A stretch of 64,000 nucleotides of DNA. Source: Streptomyces cyaneofuscatus (GTDB taxonomy: Bacteria; Actinomycetota; Actinomycetes; Streptomycetales; Streptomycetaceae). Shown here piece after piece: positions 47,730-56,954 of the stretch. How positions within the stretch are numbered: the stretch's first letter is position 1; each line of letters starts with the position of its first letter. The position numbers were made by a program, and so were the translations under genes. The stretch lies in NCBI RefSeq assembly GCF_000718135.1, contig NZ_JOEM01000025.1, positions 1 to 64,000 on the forward strand. The letters run 5' to 3'. The notes below the pieces were generated by a model, which ran no database searches, was not told where the DNA came from, and was given only the letters and a program-made list of their open reading frames with translations.

Positions 47730-49238
47730 GTGACTGTCACTGACCTGGTGTCGTACGAGGACGCGCTCGCGTCCTACGACCCCGTCATGGGCCTCGAAGT
47801 CCATGTCGAGCTCGGAACGAAGACGAAGATGTTCTGCGGCTGCTCCACGGAGCTGAAGCAGGACGCCAACTCCCAGACCTGTCCGGTCTGTCTCGGACTG
47901 CCCGGCGCGCTGCCGGTCGTCAACGAGATCGGCGTGGAGTCGGCCATCAAGATCGGCCTCGCGCTCAACTGCGAGATCGCCGAGTGGTGCCGCTTCGCCC
48001 GGAAGAACTACTTCTATCCGGACATGCCGAAGAACTTCCAGACCTCCCAGTACGACGAGCCGATCGCCTTCGACGGCTATCTGGACGTCCAGCTGGAGGA
48101 CGGGGAGATCTTCCGGGTGCAGATCGAGCGCGCCCACATGGAGGAGGACACCGGCAAGTCGACGCACGTCGGCGGCGCCACCGGCCGTATCCACGGCGCG
48201 TCCCACTCCCTGCTCGACTACAACCGGGCCGGCATCCCGCTCATCGAGATCGTCACCAAGCCGATCGAGGGAGCGGGCGCCCGCGCCCCCGAGGTCGCCA
48301 AGGCGTACGTCGCCGAGCTCCGCGAGCTGATCAAGGCGCTCGGGGTCTCCGAGGCGCGCATGGAGATGGGCCAGATGCGCTGCGACGTGAACCTGTCGCT
48401 GCGCCCCAACGGCACCGAGAAGTTCGGCACCCGCTCCGAGACGAAGAACGTGAACTCGCTGCGTTCCGTCGAGCGGGCCGCGCGCTTCGAGATCCAGCGC
48501 CACGCCGCCGTGCTGTCCTCGGGCGGCACGATCGTGCAGGAGACCCGGCACTTCCACGAGGAGGACGGCTCCACCACGGCCGGCCGCATCAAGGACAACG
48601 CCGAGGACTACCGCTACTTCCCCGAGCCCGACCTGGTGCCCGTGGCACCCGCCCGCGACTGGGTCGAGGAGCTCCGCAAGGGCCTCCCCGAGCTGCCCCG
48701 GCTGCGCCGGGCGCGGCTCAAGGAGGAGTGGGGCGTCTCGGAGCACGACATGCAGTCCATCCTCAACGCGGGCGCGGTCGAGCTGATCGTCGCCACGATC
48801 GAGGCGGGCGCCCCGGCGGACCAGGCCCGCAAGTGGTGGATGGGCGAGCTGGCCCGTAACGCCAACGAGACCGGCCGCGGCCTGGACGAGCTGCCGATCA
48901 CCCCGGCGCAGCTCGCCCGGGTGGCCGCGCTCGTCGCCAAGGGCGACCTCAACGACAAGCTGGCCCGCCAGGTCATCGAGGGCGTCCTCGCGGGCGAGGG
49001 CGACCCTGACACCGTCGTCGAGAAGCGCGGCCTGAAGGTCGTCTCGGACGAGGGCGCGCTCTCCACGGCCGTGGACGCGGCCATCGCGGGCAACGCGGCC
49101 ATCGCGGACAAGATCCGCGGCGGCAAGGTCGCGGCGGCGGGCGCGCTCGTCGGCGCGGTCATGAAGGCCACCCGCGGCCAGGCGGACGCGGCGCGCGTGC
49201 GCGAGCTGATCCTGGAGAAGCTCGGCGTCGAGGGCTGA
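47730..49238 (+). CDS. gatB: Asp/Glu-tRNA amidotransferase subunit B
   Basis: This 502-residue protein has [16 protein letters not shown], the zinc-site [27 protein letters not shown], the [10 protein letters not shown] segment, and a C-terminal YqeY-like tRNA-binding tail ([20 protein letters not shown]). It binds and phosphorylates the misacylated tRNA and receives ammonia from GatA. The start is GTG 47730. A strong terminator follows the gene. Confidence 0.96.
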   Translation: MTVTDLVSYEDALASYDPVMGLEVHVELGTKTKMFCGCSTELKQDANSQTCPVCLGLPGALPVVNEIGVESAIKIGLALNCEIAEWCRFARKNYFYPDMPKNFQTSQYDEPIAFDGYLDVQLEDGEIFRVQIERAHMEEDTGKSTHVGGATGRIHGASHSLLDYNRAGIPLIEIVTKPIEGAGARAPEVAKAYVAELRELIKALGVSEARMEMGQMRCDVNLSLRPNGTEKFGTRSETKNVNSLRSVERAARFEIQRHAAVLSSGGTIVQETRHFHEEDGSTTAGRIKDNAEDYRYFPEPDLVPVAPARDWVEELRKGLPELPRLRRARLKEEWGVSEHDMQSILNAGAVELIVATIEAGAPADQARKWWMGELARNANETGRGLDELPITPAQLARVAALVAKGDLNDKLARQVIEGVLAGEGDPDTVVEKRGLKVVSDEGALSTAVDAAIAGNAAIADKIRGGKVAAAGALVGAVMKATRGQADAARVRELILEKLGVEG

Positions 49239-49254
49239 TCCCCTGATCGTCCCG

Positions 49255-49306
49255 AAGGGGCGGTGCGCCCGTACGTACTCACCTACGTGCGGGCGCACCG
49301 CCCCTT
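49255..49306 (+). terminator. Strong terminator after gatB
   Basis: Perfect 17-base arms at 49255-49271 and 49290-49306 enclose an 18-base loop that itself contains TACGTA. It begins 17 bases after the gatB stop and ends the amidotransferase operon. Confidence 0.85.
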
Positions 49307-49337
49307 CATCCGTGAACCCTCGCTCTGAGAGACCGCC

Positions 49338-50597
49338 CTGAACACCGTCACCGCCGAGCTCGTCTCCTTCGCCCTCCTCCTGGGCGTCCTCGCCTTCGCC
49401 GTCGTACGCCCCAGGGGCCTGCCCGAGGCGACCGTCGCCGTGCCCGCCGCCGTCCTCGTGGTGGTGGTGGGGGCGGTGTCGTGGCCCGAGGCCCGGGAAC
49501 AGGTCGGCGAGCTGCTGCCCGTCGTCGGGTTCCTCGCGGCGATCCTCGTGCTGGCTCAGCTCTGCGCGGACGAGGGGCTCTTCCGGGCCGCCGGGGATCT
49601 GGTGGCGCGCGCCTGCCGGGGGCAGACCCGGCCCCTGCTCGGCGGGGTCTTCGTCGTCGCCTCGCTCATCACCGCCGTCCTCAGTCTGGACGCCACCGTG
49701 GTCCTGCTCACCCCGGTGGTCCTCGCCACCGCCGCGCGGGTCGGCGCGCGGCCCCGCCCGTACGTCTACGCCTGCGCGCACCTCGCCAACTCGGCCTCCC
49801 TCCTGCTCCCCGTCTCCAACCTCACCAACCTCCTGGCGTTCACCGCGAGCGGCCTCTCCTTCACCCGGTTCGCCGCGCTGATGGCGCTGCCGTGGCTCGC
49901 CGCGATCGCCGTGGAGTACATGGTGTTCCGCCGCGCGTTCAAGGCCGACCTGGCCGCCGGGGCGCACGCGCCGGATCCCGAGGCCGAGCGCACGCCCGTA
50001 CCCGTCTTCACGCTCGTCGTGCTGGCGCTGACCCTGGCCGGCTTCGTCGTCACCTCGTTCGAGGGAGCCGAGCCGCTGTGGGCGGCGCTCGCGGGAGCGG
50101 CCGTGCTCGCCGTACGGGCCCTCGTCAAGCGCGAGACCACGCCGCTCGCCGTCGTCCGCTCGGCCAACCCGCTGTTCTGCCTCTTCGTCCTCGCGCTCGG
50201 CGTCGTCGTCAAGGCGGTCGTCGACAACGGCCTCGGCGACGGGATCGCCGCCCTCCTGCCCGACGGCGACACGCTCCCCGCGCTGCTCGGCGTCGCCGTG
50301 GTCGCCGCGCTGCTGGCCAACCTGATCAACAACCTGCCCGCGATCCTCGCCCTGCTCCCGATCGTCGCGTCGGCAGGCCCCGGACCGCTGCTCGCCGCCC
50401 TGATCGGGGTGAACATCGGCCCCAACCTCACGTACGTCGGCTCCCTCGCCACCCTCCTGTGGCGCCGCATCCTGCACGCCCACGGGGACGCCCCGGAACT
50501 CGGTCAGTTCACCCGGCTGGGGCTCGCGACCGTACCGGCGACGCTCCTCGCGTCCACCCTCGCGCTGTGGGGATCGCTGCACCTCATCGGGGTGTAG
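49338..50597 (+). CDS. ArsB/SLC13-type ion transporter, probable CTG start
   Basis: This membrane protein is 419 residues if it starts at CTG 49338, or 385 from GTG 49440. It has about 10-11 helices with the ATVVLLTPVVLATA region, LANSASLLLPVSNLTNLL and, in the second half, ANLINNLPAILALLP and IGVNIGPNLTYVGSLATLLW. These inverted-repeat NSxSxxLPxSNxxN and NNLP motifs are typical of arsenite/Na+/dicarboxylate (ArsB-NhaD/SLC13) transporters. The frame is open only back to a TGA at 49326. The residues between 49338 and 49440 encode a hydrophobic first helix that relatives have, so I favour the CTG. Substrate unknown. Confidence 0.75.
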   Translation: MNTVTAELVSFALLLGVLAFAVVRPRGLPEATVAVPAAVLVVVVGAVSWPEAREQVGELLPVVGFLAAILVLAQLCADEGLFRAAGDLVARACRGQTRPLLGGVFVVASLITAVLSLDATVVLLTPVVLATAARVGARPRPYVYACAHLANSASLLLPVSNLTNLLAFTASGLSFTRFAALMALPWLAAIAVEYMVFRRAFKADLAAGAHAPDPEAERTPVPVFTLVVLALTLAGFVVTSFEGAEPLWAALAGAAVLAVRALVKRETTPLAVVRSANPLFCLFVLALGVVVKAVVDNGLGDGIAALLPDGDTLPALLGVAVVAALLANLINNLPAILALLPIVASAGPGPLLAALIGVNIGPNLTYVGSLATLLWRRILHAHGDAPELGQFTRLGLATVPATLLASTLALWGSLHLIGV

Positions 50598-50720
50598 GGC
50601 GGCTCTTGGACTTCTCGTCCGACCTCTTGGACGTTCACCACCGGGCCGTACGCAGTCCTTCCCGGCGCCACCTGACCTGACTAGCTTCCCGGCTGTAACC
50701 ACCGAAAACGGGAGGCTCCT

Positions 50721-52832
50721 TTGACCACGGACATGTCACGGCGGCGGCTCTTCGCCCTCGGCGGGGGCGCGCTCGGCGCCGCTGCGGCCGGATCGTTCCT
50801 GCCGCCGTCGCTCCAGGCAGCCATCGCCGCGCAGCCCGCCCACGCGGGGTCCGGAGGCGGAGGGCTCGGAGCCATCAAGCATGTGGTGATCCTCATGCAG
50901 GAGAACCGTTCCTTCGACCACTACTTCGGCTCCCTGCGCGGCGTACGCGGCTTCGGCGACCGTAACGCCATCGAGCTGCCCACCGGGGGGACCGTCTTCG
51001 AGCAGCCCGGCCCCTCCGGCGCCACCGTCCTGCCGTTCCCGGTGCGCGGGGCGGCCGAGGAGCAGAAGAAGGACCTCCAGTACATCGGCGCCCTCGACCA
51101 CTCCTGGAACGGCGGCGCGAAGGCCTGGGGCGGCGGCTGGATGAACGGCTGGATCAGCGCGAAGACCGCGGCGACCATGGCGTACTACGACCGCCGTGAC
51201 ATCCCGCTCCACTACGAGCTGGCCGACACCTTCACCGTCTGCGACGCCTACCACTCCTCGATCCACACCTCCACCAGCCCCAACCGCAACCACCTCTGGA
51301 GCGGCAGGACCGGCTACGAGCCGAACGGGAAGCGGGCCGTCGGCAACGACGCGTACAACGAGGGCAGCCACCCCGGCTACGACTGGTCCACCTACGCCGA
51401 GCGGCTGGAAAAGGCGGGGCGGAGCTGGCGGACGTACACGGAGTGGGAGAACTTCACCGACAACCAGATCGAGTTCTACGCCACCTTCAAGGCCATCGCC
51501 CGCAAGGCACTCGCCAAGACCGGCGGCCCCACGTACATGGAGGCCTTCTACGCCAAGGTCCGCGGCGCCTCCGAGGCCGAGCGCACCCGGCTGCTCGGGC
51601 TGCTGGAGGAGGGCGTCGCGACCCTCACCAAGCAGGAGCGCAGCCTGTTCGAGCGCGGGCTGCGCCGGGTGCCGACCGGGACGCTGGCCGACGAGTTCGC
51701 CAAGGACGTGGCGGCCGGGACGCTGCCGGAGGTCTCCTACCTGGTGCCCTCGGCGATCGACTCCGAGCACCCGAGCGTCTCCTCGCCCGTGCACAGCGCC
51801 ACCATCGTCTACAAGATCCTGGACGCGCTCGGCAAGCACCCGGACGTCTGGCGGCACACCGCCGTACTGATCAACTACGACGAGAACGACGGCTTCTTCG
51901 ACCACGTCCCGCCGCCCGTCGCACCCCCCGAGGTGACCGACGAGCAGTGGGAGGGCCGCCCGACCGGCCTCGGCATCCGGGTGCCGCTGCTCGTCGTCTC
52001 GCCGTGGACCGTCGGCGGGTACGTCTGCTCCGAGGTCTTCGACCACACCTCGGTGATCCGCTTCCTGGAGCGCTGGACCGGGGTGAAGGAGCCCAACATC
52101 AGCGACTGGCGGCGCCGCGTCACCGGCGACCTCACCTCCGCCTTCGACTTCACCCGGGCCCGGCGTCAGCCCGCCGTCCAGGTGCCCGGGGCGATCCCGC
52201 CGCTCACCGGCCGCTGGCAGCCGAAGCCCCCGTCGGTCCAGCACCTCCCCGAGCAGGAGCCCGGCGCACGCCCGGCGCGCCCGCTGCCGTACCAGCCGGA
52301 CGCCCAGGTCAGGCTGGGGACCGGCGGCGCGATGCGGGTGGAGCTGAGCAACAGCGGCCGGTCCTCGGCGCACTTCACGCTCTACCCGTACGCCAATGAG
52401 TTCGCGGCCCCGCTCCACAAGGACGTACGCGGTTCGGGGCACTGGACCGTTCCGCTGACGGGGGAGGCGTACCGCTTCACGGTCACCGGGCCGAACGGCT
52501 TCCGGCGCGAGTTCGTCGGGCCGGCCCAGGGCGGCGCCGAGGTCGCCACCCGCATCGACACCCGCGACCGCGACGTACACCTCACCCTGCGCAATACCGG
52601 CCGCCGCCCGCTGACCTTCCTGGTCCGGCCGCTCGGCTATGTCGAGGAGGACGACCTGCGGGACTGGACCCGCCGCGTCACGGTCAAGCCGGGCCGCAGC
52701 CGTACGGTCGTGCACTCGGCGGCCGACGCCCACGGCTGGTACGACCTCGCCGTGACGGCCGACGGGGAGGACGGCTTCCGGCGGCGGCTCATGGGGCACA
52801 TCGAGAACGGCCGGGCGAGCGTCTCCGGCTGA
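50721..52832 (+). CDS. Tat-exported phosphocholine-type phospholipase C
   Basis: This 703-residue protein has a twin-arginine signal (SRRRLFALGGG, cleavage near AHAGS). The phosphoesterase domain shows HVVILMQENRSFDHYFG, the HTSTSPNRNHLWSG segment, NYDENDGFFDHV and FDHTSVIRFLERW. Two C-terminal PLC domains (DUF756) follow. It would cleave phospholipids outside the cell, as in the Pseudomonas PlcH/PlcN family. The start is TTG 50721 behind GGGAGG; ATG 50733 is also possible. A TAGCTT -10-like box lies about 35 bases upstream. Confidence 0.9.
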   Translation: MTTDMSRRRLFALGGGALGAAAAGSFLPPSLQAAIAAQPAHAGSGGGGLGAIKHVVILMQENRSFDHYFGSLRGVRGFGDRNAIELPTGGTVFEQPGPSGATVLPFPVRGAAEEQKKDLQYIGALDHSWNGGAKAWGGGWMNGWISAKTAATMAYYDRRDIPLHYELADTFTVCDAYHSSIHTSTSPNRNHLWSGRTGYEPNGKRAVGNDAYNEGSHPGYDWSTYAERLEKAGRSWRTYTEWENFTDNQIEFYATFKAIARKALAKTGGPTYMEAFYAKVRGASEAERTRLLGLLEEGVATLTKQERSLFERGLRRVPTGTLADEFAKDVAAGTLPEVSYLVPSAIDSEHPSVSSPVHSATIVYKILDALGKHPDVWRHTAVLINYDENDGFFDHVPPPVAPPEVTDEQWEGRPTGLGIRVPLLVVSPWTVGGYVCSEVFDHTSVIRFLERWTGVKEPNISDWRRRVTGDLTSAFDFTRARRQPAVQVPGAIPPLTGRWQPKPPSVQHLPEQEPGARPARPLPYQPDAQVRLGTGGAMRVELSNSGRSSAHFTLYPYANEFAAPLHKDVRGSGHWTVPLTGEAYRFTVTGPNGFRREFVGPAQGGAEVATRIDTRDRDVHLTLRNTGRRPLTFLVRPLGYVEEDDLRDWTRRVTVKPGRSRTVVHSAADAHGWYDLAVTADGEDGFRRRLMGHIENGRASVSG

Positions 52833-52885
52833 CCCGCGACCGGCGGTGCGTGTCCTATGTAGGGAGGAGATCAACCCTTGTGACC

Positions 52886-52948
52886 ATGGCCACGAAACGG
52901 ACAAAGGATCATTTTCTGCTGAGAGAGTGGCGGTCTCAGGTCATGTGA
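52886..52948 (+). other. Possible 20-codon leader ORF upstream of the MMPL gene
   Basis: ATG 52886 (or GTG 52880 in the same frame) follows GGGAGGAG by about 15 bases and opens a basic peptide, MATKRTKDHFLLREWRSQVM. It lies in an AT-richer stretch of the 179-base gap before the MMPL gene. It could be a leader peptide or a remnant. No known match. Confidence 0.25.
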
Positions 52949-53011
52949 CGTTTACGGGCAGATCCCTCCATCTGCGGGTAAAGGTCCACGAACCCGCAGG
53001 GAGCCCGTCCG

Positions 53012-55252
53012 TTGGCCGCCATCGCCCGCTGGTGCATCAAGCACCGTCTGCTCGCCGTCCTCATCTGGCTCGCCGCCCTCGGCGGCACCGCCGCCGCGGC
53101 CGGATTCGCGGGTTCCGCGTACTCCAACGACTACGAGGTGCCCGGTACGGAGTCCGGCCGGGCCACCGAGCTCCTCTCGCGCGGCTTCACCGACCTCGGG
53201 GGTGACACCGACACCGTCGTCTGGCACACCACCGGCTCCACGGTCCGGGCCGCCGACGTCGAACAGACGATGACCCGCACCCTCCACGCGATCGACGCCC
53301 TGCCCGGCGTCGGCGCGGTCACCGGCCCGTACGGAGCCGAGTCCACCGGCCAGATCAGCGAGGACGGCCGCACCGCCTACGCCACGGTCACCTTCGACCG
53401 CCCAGCCGACGAGATCCCCGTCTCCCAGGCCCAGGCCCTCGTGGACACCGCGAAGGGAGCCGAGGCGGACGGGCTGGAGGTCGAACTGGGCGGCACCGCC
53501 GTCGCCCTCACCGAGGCGCCCTCCGCCCACATCGCCGAGGCGGTCGGCGTGGTCGTCGCGGCCGTGGTCCTCTTCCTCGCCTTCGGCTCGCTCGCAGCCA
53601 GCCTGCTGCCCATCGCCACCGCCCTGGTCTCCGTGGGCACCGCCTACGCGGGCATCGTCCTGCTCGGCCATGTGATGACCGTGGCGGACTTCGCCCCGAT
53701 GCTCGGCATGCTCATCGGGCTCGGCGTCGGCATCGACTACGCGCTCTTCATCGTCACCCGGCACCGCAGAGGGCTCCGGCGCGGGATGTCGGTCGACGAA
53801 GCGGCGCAGAACGCGGTCACCACCACCGGCCGCGCGGTCGTCTTCGCCGGGGCCACCGTCTGTATCGCGCTGCTCGGCATGCTGATCCTGCGGCTCAGCT
53901 TCCTCAACGGCGTCGCCATCGCCGCCTCGCTCACCGTCGTCCTCACCGTGGCCGCCTCCGTCACCCTGCTGCCCGCCCTGCTCTCCCGGATCGGGATGCG
54001 GGCCCTCAGCCGTCGCGAACGCCGGCAGCTCGCCGAACACGGACCGCGCCCCGAACTGCCCACCGGCTTCGCCGCCCGCTGGTCCGCCTTCGTGGAGCGC
54101 CACCCCAAGCTGCTCGGCGGGATCGCGGCCGTCGTCATGACCGTGCTCGCCCTGCCCGCGCTCGGCCTCCACCTCGGCACCTCCGACCAGGGCAACAACC
54201 CGGCCACCGCCACCACCCGGCAGGCCTACGACCTGATCGCCGACGGCTTCGGCCCCGGCGTCAACGGCCCCCTCACCATCGCCGCCCAGCTCGACGGCGC
54301 CGACGACCGGCTCGCCCTGGACTCGCTGCCCGAGAAGCTGCGTACCACCGAAGGCGTCGCCTCGGTCAGCCCGGTCACGTACAACAGCAGCGGCGACACC
54401 GCCTTCCTCACGGTCGTCCCCGACTCCGCGCCCCAGTCGCAGGAGACCAGCGAGCTGGTCGACCGCATCCGTGAGGACGTGCTGCCGCCGGTCACGGACA
54501 CCAGCTCGCTGGAGACGTACGTCGGCGGGGTGACGGCGAGCTACGACGACTTCGCCGAGATCATCGTCGGCAAGCTGCCCCTCTTCGTCGGGGTCGTCAT
54601 CGGCCTCGGCTGCCTGCTCCTGCTGCTCGCCTTCCGCTCCATCGGCATCCCGGTCAAGGCCGCCGTCATGAACGTGGCCGCCGTCGCCTCCTCCTTCGGC
54701 GTCGTCGTCGCCGTCTTCCAGTGGGGCTGGGGGAGTGAGCTGCTCGGCCTCGGCAGCGCCGGGCCCATCGAACCCTTCCTCCCCGTGATCATGGTCTCGG
54801 TCCTCTTCGGCCTCTCCATGGACTACCAGGTCTTCCTGGTCGGCCGGATGTACGAGGAGTGGCTGGAGACCGGCGACAACCGGCGCTCGGTCCGGGTCGG
54901 CCTCGCCGAGACCAGCCGGGTGATCAACTCCGCCGCCGTGATCATGATCTCCGTCTTCCTCGCCTTCGTGCTCAGCGGCGACCGGGTGATCGCCATGTTC
55001 GGCATCGCGCTGGCCACCGCCGTCGCCCTGGACGCCTTCGTCCTGCGCACCCTGCTGGTCCCCGCCCTGATGCACATGCTCGGCGGCGCCAACTGGTGGC
55101 TGCCGGGCTGGCTGGAGCGCCGACTGCCCCGGATCAGCATCGAACCGCCCGACTGTGCGGTGGATCATGCGAAGATCCCGGGTGCGCGCGTCACGGAGGA
55201 GGGCGCCGCGCCGGCAAAGGAGGAGCACGATGTTCGCCATATCCCTGGGTGA
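53012..55252 (+). CDS. MMPL family transporter
   Basis: This 746-residue RND-type exporter has two sets of about six helices. A first helix (HRLLAVLIWLAALGG) and an extracellular loop precede the GVGIDYALFIVTRHRRG motif; the second half has GLSMDYQVFLVGRMYEEW. MMPL proteins export lipids or hydrophobic metabolites. The start is TTG 53012 after AGGGAG. The C-terminal tail overlaps the acetyltransferase gene by 23 bases. Substrate unknown; the phospholipase upstream has its own promoter. Confidence 0.88.
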   Translation: MAAIARWCIKHRLLAVLIWLAALGGTAAAAGFAGSAYSNDYEVPGTESGRATELLSRGFTDLGGDTDTVVWHTTGSTVRAADVEQTMTRTLHAIDALPGVGAVTGPYGAESTGQISEDGRTAYATVTFDRPADEIPVSQAQALVDTAKGAEADGLEVELGGTAVALTEAPSAHIAEAVGVVVAAVVLFLAFGSLAASLLPIATALVSVGTAYAGIVLLGHVMTVADFAPMLGMLIGLGVGIDYALFIVTRHRRGLRRGMSVDEAAQNAVTTTGRAVVFAGATVCIALLGMLILRLSFLNGVAIAASLTVVLTVAASVTLLPALLSRIGMRALSRRERRQLAEHGPRPELPTGFAARWSAFVERHPKLLGGIAAVVMTVLALPALGLHLGTSDQGNNPATATTRQAYDLIADGFGPGVNGPLTIAAQLDGADDRLALDSLPEKLRTTEGVASVSPVTYNSSGDTAFLTVVPDSAPQSQETSELVDRIREDVLPPVTDTSSLETYVGGVTASYDDFAEIIVGKLPLFVGVVIGLGCLLLLLAFRSIGIPVKAAVMNVAAVASSFGVVVAVFQWGWGSELLGLGSAGPIEPFLPVIMVSVLFGLSMDYQVFLVGRMYEEWLETGDNRRSVRVGLAETSRVINSAAVIMISVFLAFVLSGDRVIAMFGIALATAVALDAFVLRTLLVPALMHMLGGANWWLPGWLERRLPRISIEPPDCAVDHAKIPGARVTEEGAAPAKEEHDVRHIPG

Positions 55253-55787
55253 CGACAAGGCCGAGCTGCGCCCGCTGGAGGTCTGGCAGGCCGAGGAGTT
55301 CCTGACCCATATGGACCGGGCCCGGGAGCTGGTCGACCCGTGGATCCCGTTCGCCTCCTTCGCCACCGACCTGGACTCGGCACGCGCCCTGCTCCGGCGG
55401 TACGCGGAGAAGCAGGCGGCGGACACCGGACGGCTGTACGGCATCTGGCTGGAAGGCACCCTCGTCGGCGGGGTCCTGTTCCGGATCTTCGACGCGGAGT
55501 CGGGCAACTGCGAGATCGGCGTCTGGCTGGAGCCCGCCGCCCAGGGCCGGGGCCTGATCACCCGGGCCGCCGAGCGGCTGATCGACTGGGCGGTGTACGA
55601 GCGGGGCATGCACCGCATCGAGTGGGACGCCTCCGCCGCCAACACCCGCTCGATCGCCGTCGCCCAGCGGCTCGGCATGACCCGTGACGGGGTGATCCGG
55701 CAGAACTACCTCTACCGGGGTGTACGCCACGACTCGGAGATCTGGTCCGTGCTGGCCCCGGAATGGCGGGCCCGCACCGGGCGCTGA
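55230..55787 (+). CDS. GNAT acetyltransferase, RimJ/RimL type
   Basis: This 185-residue protein has the RimJ/RimL pattern: LRPLEVWQAEEFLTHM, GIWLEGTLVGGVLFR, the acetyl-CoA loop PAAQGRGLITRAA (Q/R-x-x-G-x-G/A), and WDASAANTRSIAVAQRLG. It would acetylate an amino group, such as that of a ribosomal protein or small molecule. ATG 55230 follows AAAGGAGGAG and lies inside the end of the MMPL gene, so the two are coupled. Confidence 0.85.
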   Translation: MFAISLGDDKAELRPLEVWQAEEFLTHMDRARELVDPWIPFASFATDLDSARALLRRYAEKQAADTGRLYGIWLEGTLVGGVLFRIFDAESGNCEIGVWLEPAAQGRGLITRAAERLIDWAVYERGMHRIEWDASAANTRSIAVAQRLGMTRDGVIRQNYLYRGVRHDSEIWSVLAPEWRARTGR

Positions 55788-55845
55788 GCCCCGGCGTCTA
55801 GGCGGCTCTCACCCGGACGTTAAGGGGGTTCTCATCCGGGACCCC

Positions 55846-55851
55846 TAGCGT
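55846..55851 (+). promoter_or_regulatory. -10 box TAGCGT, leaderless membrane-protein gene
   Basis: TAGCGT lies 7 bases before ATG 55859, identical in sequence to the box before the 3-hydroxybutyrate dehydrogenase gene. Upstream, TCTCACCCGGAC (55807-55818) and TCTCATCCGGGAC (55830-55842) form an imperfect direct repeat 23 bases apart that could bind a regulator. Confidence 0.45.
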
Positions 55852-55858
55852 GCGGCAC

Positions 55859-56494
55859 ATGAACACCACCCCCTCCAAGACGACCGACCTCTCCAAGACG
55901 GCCTCGCCCGCCGACGACCCCGAGAAGAACAGCGCCGACGCCGCCGTCACGGAGGACCCCACCGCGACCGCCGTACCGGCGGAGGACCGCGACGAGGCCG
56001 CCGTACCGGCGGAGGCCACCGACCAGGCCGAGGACGACGGCCTGGAGCCCGAGGACCTGGAGCCCGACCCCTTCACCGAGGCCCGCCACGGCGTCGGCGC
56101 GGGCGCCACGGCCGTCGTCTCCGCCGCCCTCGGCATCGTCGCCCTCACCGGCGCCTGGTCCGGCCGGGTCGCCGCCGAGCGCGAGACCCTGATGGGCCAG
56201 ATCCAGACCGCCGGCGGCTCCAGCGCCGCCCAGCAGATCTCCGAGATCTACGGGGACGCCTGGCACACCACCGCCCTGGTCAACGGCGTCTTCGCGGTGC
56301 TGGCCCTGCTCGTCGGCGCCTTCGTCCTGGCCCGCCCCGCCTTCGGCACCCCCGCCACACGGCCGCAGCCCGCCTGGATCCGGGCGGTCGCGCTGGCCGG
56401 AGTCGCGCTCGGCACCCTCGGCGTGCTGATCTCCGCGGGCATGTACTTCGACCTGTTCCTCTCCCTGCCGGTAGCGGGCACACCGGCGGGCTGA
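55859..56494 (+). CDS. Membrane protein with acidic N-terminal region
   Basis: This 211-residue protein has a long acidic, disordered N-terminus (to about residue 75, Asp/Glu/Ala-rich with VPAEDRDEAAVPAE). Three membrane helices follow: GATAVVSAALGIVALTGAW, ALVNGVFAVLALLVGAFVLA, and AVALAGVALGTLGVLISAG. Start ATG 55859 fits the leaderless promoter. I do not recognise a family. The 3' end with the stop is tandemly repeated. Confidence 0.75.
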   Translation: MNTTPSKTTDLSKTASPADDPEKNSADAAVTEDPTATAVPAEDRDEAAVPAEATDQAEDDGLEPEDLEPDPFTEARHGVGAGATAVVSAALGIVALTGAWSGRVAAERETLMGQIQTAGGSSAAQQISEIYGDAWHTTALVNGVFAVLALLVGAFVLARPAFGTPATRPQPAWIRAVALAGVALGTLGVLISAGMYFDLFLSLPVAGTPAG

Positions 56495-56619
56495 GCCCCC
56501 GATACGAGGAGCTGCTGAGCCCCGGATACGAGGAGCTGCTGAGCCCCGGACAGGAGGAACTCAGGCATCCGGCTCCCGGGCCTGAGGCCTAAGGCATCCG
56601 GCCCCGGGGTCTGAGGCCC
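56491..56619 (+). repeat. Tandem repeats across and beyond the stop of the membrane-protein gene
   Basis: A 24-base unit occurs at 56491-56514 and 56515-56538 (23 of 24 identical), with a third partial copy at 56539-56550; the first contains the TGA stop. A second set follows: 28-base units at 56563-56590 and 56592-56619, with a 29-base period and a few differences. Together they fill about half of the 268-base gap to the next gene; the rest shows nothing clear. Confidence 0.9.
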
Positions 56620-56762
56620 CCCGCCCGGCGAAGATGCGGCACTCACCCGATGTGGCCCCACCCCCTGGCCCACGACAGTGGAGGCACAGCGGAAGCAGAG
56701 CCCCGGCCGACCGGCCGGCCGGCTTCCCCGCCCCCGCTGCGACCGGCACCAGGGAGCATCTC

Positions 56763-56954
56763 ATGTACGACGACGCGCTGTACCGCAGCACCTCCGCCGA
56801 GCTCATCCGCCGGGCCGACGCCGAGCGCGAGGTCCGCCTGGTCCGCCTCGCCCGCCGGGCCGAGCGCCGTGCCGGGCGCGGCGACCCCGGAGGGCGGGTG
56901 AGCCGGGGCCGGGGCCGCCTCGCCGGCTTCGTCCGCGCCGCGCTGAGACCATGA
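56763..56954 (+). CDS. Small basic protein coupled to the LuxR-type regulator
   Basis: This 63-residue protein begins YDDALYRSTSAELIRRADAE and is followed by Arg-rich helices (REVRLVRLARRAERRAG) and a basic tail. Its stop overlaps the start of the large regulator (ATGA at 56951-56954), so the two are translated together. ATG 56763 follows AGGGAGCATC. It may bind nucleic acid or the regulator, but no motif proves this. Confidence 0.7.
   Translation: MYDDALYRSTSAELIRRADAEREVRLVRLARRAERRAGRGDPGGRVSRGRGRLAGFVRAALRP

Noticed and set aside
47664..50702. 1012-codon minus-strand frame over gatB and the ion transporter
   Set aside because: Low-complexity Asp/Glu/Arg/Gly translation opposite two well-supported genes.
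52952..55678. 908-codon minus-strand frame opposite the MMPL gene
   Set aside because: Antisense of a membrane transporter with conserved motifs; no domain in the opposite reading.
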